A program made the position numbers and the translations under genes. Under the pieces are notes generated by a model. It had not been told where the DNA came from, ran no database searches, and saw nothing but the letters and a program-made list of their open reading frames with translations. Positions 6,448 through 14,608 of a stretch of 14,608 nt of DNA are shown piece by piece. This DNA comes from Betaproteobacteria bacterium (GTDB lineage Bacteria > Pseudomonadota > Gammaproteobacteria > Burkholderiales > SG8-39), in contig SCUH01000353.1 in NCBI GenBank assembly GCA_004298295.1, positions 1-14,608 on the forward strand. Direction: 5' to 3'. Position 1 is the first letter of the stretch. Every line of letters starts with the position of its first letter.

Positions 6448-7836
6448 ATGCGCGAGCCCCTCTTCAACCCGCTGCCGCGCCCGCAGCCCATGGCGCTCGC
6501 CGGCAGGCAGGTGCTGGTGCTCGGCGCCGGCGACACCGGCCTTTCGGTCGCGCGCTGGGTGGCGCGCGAGGGCGGCAGCGTTCGCGTCGCCGATACGCGC
6601 GCCGCGCCGCCCCGCAGCCGGGAACTGGGCGGCGCGCTGCGCAGCGGGCCGTTCACGGCAGCGCTGCTCGAGGGCGTGAACCTGGTCTGCATCAGTCCCG
6701 GACTGTCGCTCGCCGAGCCCATCGTGCGCGAGGCCCTGGCGCGCGGGCTGCCGGTCGCGGGCGACATCGAACTGTTTGCCTGGGCGGTGCGTGCCCGGCC
6801 GGGCGCGACCGTGGTCGCAGTCACCGGAACCAACGGCAAGACGACCGTTACCGCCCTGACGGGACACCTGCTGCGCAGCGCCGGCGTCGCGTGTGAGGTG
6901 GCGGGCAATATCGGCCCGGCCGCGCTCGATGCGCTGATGCGGCCGCGCGCGACGCCGCCCGCGGCATGGGTGCTGGAGCTTTCGAGCTTCCAGCTGGAGA
7001 CGACGTGGGCGCTCGAGCCGCAGGCGGCGGCGCTGCTCAACGTGAGCGAGGACCATCTCGACCGCTACGGCGGCCTGGACGCGTACGCGGCCGCGAAGGC
7101 GCGCATTTTCATGGGTAGCGGCGTGCAGGTGCTCAACCGCGACGACGCGCGCTCGATGGCCTGTGCGTTGCCCGGTCGCAGCATCGTCACGTTCGGCCGC
7201 GAAGCGCCGCCGCGCGAGGCGGATTTCGGCATCGCTGCAGCCGGTGCCCGCCGCTGGCTGCAGCGCGGCAGTGCGCGCCTGCTGCCGCTCGACGAGCTGC
7301 CGGTCTTCGGACTGCACAATGCGCTCAACGCGCTGGCGGCGTGCGCGCTGGCGCAGGCCGCCGGGGTGCCGCTCGAAGCGCTTGCTGCGGGACTGCGCAG
7401 CTTCCGCGGCCTGCCGCACCGGCTCGAGCGCGTGGTCCTGCGCCGCGGCGTCGCCTGGTACGACGACTCGAAAGGCACCAACGTCGGCGCCACCCTCGCA
7501 GCGCTCGAGGGGCTCGGGCGCAAGACGGTACTGATTGCCGGCGGTGAGGGCAAGGGCCAGGACTTTGCGCCGTTGGCAGCGGCGGTCGGGCGCCACGCGC
7601 GGCACGTGCTGCTCATCGGTCGCGATGCGCCGCTCATCGAGCGGGCGCTGCGCCCGAGCGGCGTGCCGCTCGAGCGCTGCGTCACACTCGAGGAGGCCGT
7701 CGCGCGCGCCGCCGCGAGCGCGCTCGAGGGCGACGCCGTACTGCTCTCGCCGGCATGCGCGAGCTTCGACATGTTCCGCGACTACCGCCATCGGGGCGAG
7801 GCTTTCGCCGCCGCCGTGCGCGCGCTCGGAGACTAG
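6448..7836 (+). CDS. murD: UDP-MurNAc-L-alanine:D-glutamate ligase MurD
   Basis: MurD adds D-glutamate to UDP-MurNAc-L-Ala in the cytoplasm, using ATP. From ATG 6448 the protein is 462 residues. It has the N-terminal Rossmann-like UDP-binding segment (GRQVLVLGAGDTGLSVARW), the ISPGLS and GDIELF blocks, the ATP loop TGTNGKTT at 126-133 with K131, ELSSFQLE, SEDHLDRY, an AK motif with K217 matching the carbamylated lysine of E. coli MurD (K198), YDDSKGTNVGAT and the C-terminal LSPACASFDMFRDY. Compared with E. coli there are about 14 extra residues before the Rossmann strand. An ATG at 6490 would remove them, but the GAGGTGA site supports 6448. The alternatives GTG 6436 and GTG 6445 would only add a few residues. 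Eight bases separate it from mraY. Confidence 0.96.
   Translation: MREPLFNPLPRPQPMALAGRQVLVLGAGDTGLSVARWVAREGGSVRVADTRAAPPRSRELGGALRSGPFTAALLEGVNLVCISPGLSLAEPIVREALARGLPVAGDIELFAWAVRARPGATVVAVTGTNGKTTVTALTGHLLRSAGVACEVAGNIGPAALDALMRPRATPPAAWVLELSSFQLETTWALEPQAAALLNVSEDHLDRYGGLDAYAAAKARIFMGSGVQVLNRDDARSMACALPGRSIVTFGREAPPREADFGIAAAGARRWLQRGSARLLPLDELPVFGLHNALNALAACALAQAAGVPLEALAAGLRSFRGLPHRLERVVLRRGVAWYDDSKGTNVGATLAALEGLGRKTVLIAGGEGKGQDFAPLAAAVGRHARHVLLIGRDAPLIERALRPSGVPLERCVTLEEAVARAAASALEGDAVLLSPACASFDMFRDYRHRGEAFAAAVRALGD
7828..7831 (+). promoter_or_regulatory. Shine-Dalgarno sequence of ftsW
   Basis: A GGAG at the end of murD lies seven bases before the GTG at 7839. It supports that codon as the ftsW start, two bases after the murD TAG, rather than the open frame further upstream. 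Confidence 0.6.
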
Positions 7837-7838
7837 GC

Positions 7839-8999
7839 GTGGCGAGCTACGTTTTCGCACAGAACGCGCCCGACGCCGAATACGACCGGTCGCTCGCCTG
7901 GTGCGCGCTGCTGCTCGCGGCCCTTGGCGCGGTGATGGTGTACTCGGCATCGATCAGCATTGCGGAAGCGAGCCGCGCCACCGGGCACAACTCGGCCTAC
8001 TATCTGCTGCGGCACGGCCTGTTCCTCGGCCTTTCGCTCGCGGCTGCAATCGGCGTTTTCCTGGTGCCGGTGCGCGTGTGGCAGCAGGCCGCGCCGTGGC
8101 TGTTCCTCGGCTGCATCGCGCTGCTCGTGCTGGTGCTGATTCCCGGCGTCGGCCGCGAGGTCAATGGCGCGCGCCGCTGGATCGGCCTGTACGTGGTCAA
8201 CATCCAGCCCTCGGAAGCCATGAAGCTCGCGGTGGTGCTGTATGCCGCGGATTACACCGTGCGCAAGCACGCGGTGATGAAGAGCTTCCGCAAGGGCCTG
8301 CTGCCGATGCTCGGCGTGATGCTGGTGGTGTCGTGGCTGCTGCTGCGGGAGCCGGACTTCGGCGCCCTGGTGGTGATCGCGATCGCTACCTTCGGCATCC
8401 TGTTCCTGGGCGGCATGAACGGCCGGCATTTCGCGCTGCTGGGGGTGATGCTCGCCGTGGGATTCGCCGGACTGGTGCTGTCCTCGCCCTATCGCCTGCA
8501 GCGCATCTTCGGTTTCATGGATCCCTGGTCCGATCCCTACGGCAAGGGCTACCAGCTGTCGCACGCGCTGATCGCCTTCGGGCGCGGCGAATGGCTCGGG
8601 GTGGGGCTGGGCGCGAGCGTGGAGAAGCTCCACTACCTGCCCGAGGCGCACACCGACTTCCTGCTGGCGGTGATCGGCGAGGAGCTCGGTTTCGCAGGCA
8701 TCGCCGTGGTGATCGCGCTGTTCGCGTGGATCGTGCTGCGCGCCTTCGCCATCGGCCGACAGGCGGCGCTGCGCGAGCGCCACTTCCCGGCGCTCGCCGC
8801 GCAGGGCATCGGCATGTGGCTCGGCTTCCAGGCGCTCATCAACATGGGCGTCAACATGGGGCTGCTGCCCACCAAGGGCCTGACGCTGCCGCTGATGAGC
8901 TTTGGCGGCTCGGGGCTGGTGATGAATTGCGTCGCGATCGCGATCCTCCTGCGCATCGATTGGGAGAGCCGGCAGCTGGCGCGGGGGCTGCCCGCATGA
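7839..8999 (+). CDS. ftsW: SEDS-family septal peptidoglycan glycosyltransferase FtsW
   Basis: FtsW is a polytopic inner-membrane protein that polymerises lipid II at the septum together with FtsI. The 386 residues have about ten hydrophobic segments after a cytoplasmic tail of about 20 residues. Diagnostic SEDS features are GARRWIGLYVVNIQPSEAMK, LLLREPDFGALVVI with D173 matching the essential Asp of the family, FMDPWSDPYGKGYQLSHAL, FGRGEWLGVGLG, EAHTDFLLAVIGEELGF and the C-terminal LPLMSFGGSGLV. The position between murD and murG points to FtsW rather than its paralogue RodA. The frame is open further upstream within murD, but the GTG at 7839 has a GGAG seven bases before it and yields the expected N-terminus. 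The stop overlaps the murG ATG by four bases. Confidence 0.96.
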   Translation: MASYVFAQNAPDAEYDRSLAWCALLLAALGAVMVYSASISIAEASRATGHNSAYYLLRHGLFLGLSLAAAIGVFLVPVRVWQQAAPWLFLGCIALLVLVLIPGVGREVNGARRWIGLYVVNIQPSEAMKLAVVLYAADYTVRKHAVMKSFRKGLLPMLGVMLVVSWLLLREPDFGALVVIAIATFGILFLGGMNGRHFALLGVMLAVGFAGLVLSSPYRLQRIFGFMDPWSDPYGKGYQLSHALIAFGRGEWLGVGLGASVEKLHYLPEAHTDFLLAVIGEELGFAGIAVVIALFAWIVLRAFAIGRQAALRERHFPALAAQGIGMWLGFQALINMGVNMGLLPTKGLTLPLMSFGGSGLVMNCVAIAILLRIDWESRQLARGLPA

Positions 9000-10053
9000 G
9001 CCGCACCATTCTCATCACGGCGGGCGGCACCGGCGGCCACGTCTTTCCCGGTCTGGCGGTTGCCGAGGCGATGCGCGACGCCGGCTGGCGCGTCCTCTGG
9101 CTGGGGGCAAAGAGCGGCATGGAGGCGAAGCTGGTTCCGGCGCGCGGCTTCGAAATATCCTGGGTGCGCGCCGGCGCGCTGCGCGGCAAGGGCCTGCTCG
9201 CCGGACTGCTGCTGCCGCTCAACCTGCTCGTCGGCTTCTGGCAGAGCGCGCGCGTCATCCTGCAACATCGACCGGACGTGGTGCTTGGCCTGGGCGGCTA
9301 TGTCGCATTTCCCGGCGGCATGATGGCCTCGCTCCTGGCGCGGCCGCTCGCGGTGCACGAGCAGAACGCGATCGCCGGACTCACCAATCGCATTCTCGCC
9401 GGCGTGGCCGATCGCGTGCTGGTGGCGTTCCCGGGCACGCTCAAGAACGCGGAATGGACCGGCAATCCGGTGCGCGCCGAAATCGCGCGCCTCGCGCCGC
9501 CGGCGGAACGCTTCGCCGGCCGCGGCGGGCCGCTGCGGCTGCTGGTCATCGGCGGCAGCCTCGGCGCGCAGGCGCTGAACGAAGGCGTGCCGCGGGCGCT
9601 CGCCTCGATGCCCCCGGCCGAGCGGCCGCGCGTGGTGCACCAGGCGGGCGAAAAACATCTTGAAGCGTTGCAGCGCCTTTATCGCGACGCGGGCGTGGAG
9701 GGCGAACTGCTCGGATTCATCGACGACATGGCGGCGCGCTACGCCGCGGCCGACCTGGTCCTCTGCCGCGCCGGCGCGATCACGGTCGCGGAACTCGCTG
9801 CCGGCGGCGTGGCGAGCGTGCTGGTGCCGTTTCCGCACGCGGTCGACGATCACCAGACGGCGAACGCCGCGTTTCTCGCCGAGCGCGGCGCGGCGATCCT
9901 GCTACCGCAAGGCGAAATGACGCCGTCGAAGCTCGCGGCGCTGATGCGCTCGCTCGATCGCGCGCGGCTGCTGCAGATGGCGCAGGCGGCGCACACGCTC
10001 GGCAAGCCCGACGCGGCGCGCGCCGTCGCCGAGCGCTGCATGGAGCTGGCGCG

Positions 10054-10057
<4 letters not shown>
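8996..10057 (+). CDS. murG: UDP-GlcNAc:lipid I N-acetylglucosaminyltransferase MurG
   Basis: MurG is a membrane-associated GT-B glycosyltransferase on the cytoplasmic face that converts lipid I to lipid II, the substrate of FtsW. The 353 residues equal the usual length. The N-terminal domain has the glycine-rich loop GGTGGHVFPG at about 10-19, LGGYVAFPGG and HEQNAIAGLTN. The C-terminal domain has VIGGSLGAQALNE, FIDDMAARYAAADLVLCRAG, AITVAELAAGG and DDHQTANA, which form the UDP-GlcNAc site in the family. The ATG start overlaps the ftsW stop (ATGA) and a G-rich run (8983-8987) lies eight bases upstream. It ends in a second ATGA overlap with murC. Nothing is missing. Confidence 0.98.
10042..10045 (+). 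promoter_or_regulatory. Shine-Dalgarno sequence of murC
   Basis: A GGAG inside the last codons of murG lies eight bases before the murC ATG at 10054. It supports this start in addition to the ATGA stop-start overlap. Confidence 0.55.
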
Positions 10058-11439
<1,382 letters not shown>

Positions 11440-11443
11440 GGCG

Positions 11444-12351
11444 ATGCACATGCGCGAGACGGCACACTTCAGCGGACTGAGAGGCGAACTCAGGCTGCAT
11501 GAGCCGATGGCGCAGCACGTGAGCTGGCGCGCCGGCGGTGCGGCGGAGCGCTGCTACGTGCCGGCAGATCTCGAGGATCTGGCCGCCTTCCTGCGCCAGC
11601 TGCCGGCGGGCGAGCCGCTGCTGTTCGTCGGGCTGGGCTCGAACCTGCTGGTGCGCGACGGCGGTTTCCGCGGCACGGCCGTATTGATGCATAGCGCCAA
11701 GAAGCATCCGCGGCTGGCGGGCGGGCGCGTCTACGCCGAGGCCGCGGTCGCAAGCCCCAAGGTGGCGCGCTTCGCCGCGCTGCATGGCCTTGCGGGGGCC
11801 GAGTTCCTTGCCGGAATTCCGGGCACCATCGGCGGCGCCCTGGCGATGAACGCCGGCTGCTACGGCGGCGAGACGTGGAACATCGTCGAGCGGGTGCTGA
11901 CCATCGATCGCGCAGGCACTTGGCATACGCGCGTGCCGCAGGACTACGCCATCGATTACCGGCACTGCAGCCTGCGGAGCGGCGCCGAAGAATGGTTCGC
12001 GGCGGCCTGGTTTCGCCTGCCTCCCGGCGACAGCGGCGTGTCGCGCGAGCGAATCCGCCTGTTGCTGAAGCGGCGCATCGCGGCGCAGCCGCTCGAGCTG
12101 CCGAACGCCGGCAGCGTGTTCCGCAACCCACCCGGCGACCACGCGGCGCGCCTCATCGAAGCCTGCGGCCTGAAGGGACTGACGCGCGGCGGTGCGCGCG
12201 TCTCCGAAAAGCATGCCAACTTCATCGTCAACCCGAAGGGCGCGGCGCGCGCTTCGGACATCGTATGGCTGATCGAGGCAGTGCGCGCGGCGGTCCGCGC
12301 GCACGCGGGCATCGACCTGGTGGCCGAGGTGCGCATCGTGGGCGAAGCCTG

Positions 12352-12352
<1 letters not shown>
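11444..12352 (+). CDS. murB: UDP-N-acetylenolpyruvoylglucosamine reductase MurB
   Basis: MurB is a cytoplasmic FAD enzyme that uses NADPH to reduce UDP-GlcNAc-enolpyruvate to UDP-MurNAc. The 302-residue length and SEKHANFIVNPKGA fit the shorter type II form, not the longer E. coli type I form. FAD-binding blocks include HVSWRAGGAAE, VGLGSNLLVRDGGF and LAGIPGTIGGALAMNAGCYG. The likely proton-donor serine is S224 in PNAGSVFRNP, and the C-terminal Glu is E295 in VAEVRIVG. The YR motif is Y172-R173 followed by His-Cys, where a Ser is more usual. Start choice: ATG 11444 has GAGG nine bases upstream (11431-11434), while ATG 11450 has GAGG eight bases upstream (11438-11441); they differ by two residues. 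The open frame reaching back into murC is not used. The TGATG junction with ddl overlaps by one base. Confidence 0.96.
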
Positions 12353-13279
<927 letters not shown>

Positions 13280-13290
<11 letters not shown>

Positions 13291-13996
13291 CCCGCGTCAG
13301 CTCAATCTTGCCGCCGGCGCGCTGCTCGCCGTCGCGGTGCTGCTCGCCGGGCTTGCAGCGCTGCAACTGCTGCTCAGCTCGCCGTGGTTCCCGGTGCGCG
13401 AGATCGTGGTGCTGGGCAGGCTCGAGCACACCGCGCGCGCGCAGATCGAAGGTGCCGCCCGCGAGCGCGTCGCGGGCAACTTCTTCGCCGCCGATCTCGG
13501 CGCGCTGCGCGCCGGACTCGAGAAGCTGCCGTGGGTGCGGCGCGTGAGCGCGCGCCGCCTCTGGCCGGACCGCATCGAGGTGACGCTGGAAGAGCATGTG
13601 GCGCTGGCGCGCTGGGGTGACAGCGCTCTGGTCAATACGCACGGCGAGCGCTTCGCCGCGGCGAGCGATCAGACCCTGCCGCTGTTCGGCGGACCGCCCG
13701 GAACCGAAACCGAAGTGACGCGCCGCTACCGGGAGTTCGCCGCGCTGCTCGCGCCGCTGGGCGAGGCGCCCGAACGCGTCATCCTCACCTCGCGCTACGC
13801 CTGGCAGCTGCGCCTGGCGCGCGGGCTGCATCTCGAGCTGGGACGCGATTCTGCCCGCGAACCCGTCGAGTGGCGCCTGGTGCGCTTCATCGCTGCCTAT
13901 CCGCGCACGCTGGCGCGCATTGCGCGAAAACACGAATACGTGGATCTGCGCTACCCGAACGGTTTCGCGCTGCGCGTTCCCGAGCTGAAGGGCTGA
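13280..13996 (+). CDS. ftsQ: Cell division protein FtsQ
   Basis: FtsQ is a bitopic inner-membrane divisome protein that scaffolds FtsB and FtsL and links early to late division proteins. The 238 residues are shorter than E. coli FtsQ (276). A tail of about 10 residues precedes a membrane segment at about 11-32. The periplasmic POTRA domain begins near FPVREIVVLGRL (about 37-48) and includes LEKLPWVRRVSARRLWPDR, the most typical FtsQ block. The beta domain ends with YVDLRYPNGFALRVPEL, corresponding to the E. coli C-terminal strand region that contacts FtsB. The GTG at 13280 lies inside ddl with an 11-base overlap; AAGG (13268-13271) is eight bases upstream. The MWDNPRQLNL start resembles betaproteobacterial FtsQ. 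Confidence 0.95.
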
Positions 13997-14002
13997 CCCG
14001 AA

Positions 14003-14608
14003 ATGGCCAAGGAAAACAAGAACCTCATCGTCGCCCTCGACATCGGCACCACCAAGGTGGCTGCGCTGGTGGCCGAACTGCAGCCCGACGGCGCACTCGA
14101 GATCCTCGGCATGGGCAGCCATGAGTCGAGGGGCCTGAAGAAGGGCGTGGTGGTCAACATCGAGGAGACCGTGGCGGCGATCCAGCGCGCGCTGGAGGAA
14201 GCCGAGCTGATGGCCGACTGCAAGATCACGTCGGCTTACGCCGGCATCGCCGGCAGCCACATCCGCAGCTTCAACTCGACCGGCATGGTCGCCGTGAAGG
14301 ACCGCGAGGTGAGCGCCCTCGATGTCGAGCGGGCAGTCGAGACGGCCAAGGCAGTCAACATTCCCACCGACCAGCAAATACTCCACGTTCTTCGCCAAGA
14401 GTTCATCATCGACGGCCAGGAGGACGTGCGCGAGCCGATCGGCATGTCCGGCGTGCGGCTCGAGGTGAAGGTGCATATCGTCACCGGGGCGGTCTCGGCG
14501 GCGCAGAACATCGTCAAGTGCGTGCGCCGCTGCGGTCTGGAAGTGAACGACCTGATCCTGCAGCCGCTCGCCTCGGCGCGCGCCGTGCTGTCGGACGACG
14601 AGCGCGAA
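14003..14608 (+). CDS. ftsA: Cell division protein FtsA, N-terminal part (3' end outside window)
   Basis: FtsA is an actin-like ATP-binding protein that anchors FtsZ to the inner membrane and helps recruit later divisome proteins. The window holds the first 202 codons, about half of a protein near 410 residues. The nucleotide-binding phosphate loop is LIVALDIGTTKVAALV (D13, G15, T16, T17, K18). The 1C (SHS2) domain, which replaces actin subdomain 1B, is represented by SAYAGIAGSHIRSF, GMVAVKDREVS and VLRQEFIIDGQ. GMSGVRLEVKVHIVTGA and LILQPLASARAVL follow. The C-terminal membrane-binding helix is not visible. The ATG lies six bases after the ftsQ stop, with GAAGGG ending ten bases upstream. 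It is the only fts gene here with an ATG start. ftsZ is expected downstream. Confidence 0.97.
   Translation, partial: MAKENKNLIVALDIGTTKVAALVAELQPDGALEILGMGSHESRGLKKGVVVNIEETVAAIQRALEEAELMADCKITSAYAGIAGSHIRSFNSTGMVAVKDREVSALDVERAVETAKAVNIPTDQQILHVLRQEFIIDGQEDVREPIGMSGVRLEVKVHIVTGAVSAAQNIVKCVRRCGLEVNDLILQPLASARAVLSDDERE

Noticed and set aside
5144..7950. Long - strand open frames of 397 and 537 codons opposite murF, mraY, murD and the start of ftsW
   Set aside because: They are antisense shadows of conserved membrane and ligase genes, rich in Arg, His and Glu, with no recognisable domain.
13991..14002. Possible terminator or promoter in the ftsQ-ftsA gap
   Set aside because: The gap is six bases with no inverted repeat or T-run, too short for either.

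Overview
The window is an uninterrupted stretch of the dcw (division and cell wall) gene cluster of a Gram-negative, high-G+C bacterium. All fourteen genes lie on the + strand, and the window cuts both end genes. The order is rsmH(3' part)-ftsL-ftsI-murE-murF-mraY-murD-ftsW-murG-murC-murB-ddl-ftsQ-ftsA(5' part). Three things suggest a betaproteobacterium: the order, with murB between murC and ddl; the N-terminus of FtsQ (MWDNPRQLNL); and the close resemblance of FtsA and MurE to betaproteobacterial forms. The assignment is made by eye and family level is not resolved. G+C looks close to 70%, with strong GC bias at third codon positions. That bias explains the many long false ORFs in other frames.

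Layout: bases 2-508 hold the end of the 16S rRNA methyltransferase RsmH. Bases 496-2501 encode the divisome proteins FtsL and FtsI (PBP3). Bases 2515-7836 encode MurE, MurF, MraY and MurD. Bases 7839-8999 encode the SEDS glycosyltransferase FtsW. Bases 8996-13290 encode MurG, MurC, MurB and D-Ala-D-Ala ligase. Bases 13280-14608 encode FtsQ and the start of FtsA; ftsZ would be expected just downstream.

Together the genes cover most of the lipid II pathway. MurB and MurC to MurF build UDP-MurNAc-pentapeptide with D-Ala-D-Ala from Ddl, MraY and MurG make lipid I and lipid II, and FtsW with FtsI polymerises and cross-links septal peptidoglycan. FtsQ and FtsL regulate that pair, and FtsA tethers FtsZ to the membrane. 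The MurE signature DNPR indicates meso-diaminopimelate peptidoglycan.

No gap between genes exceeds 13 bases and eight of thirteen junctions overlap, so there is no room for an intergenic terminator or promoter and translational coupling is likely throughout. I see no mobile element, RNA gene, CRISPR array or novel system. The observations most worth checking are at residue level: MurF has Asn where the carbamylated lysine is expected, Ddl has Ala in the SAERE motif, and FtsL has almost no cytoplasmic tail. In addition, most of the divisome genes start with GTG while most of the precursor genes start with ATG.
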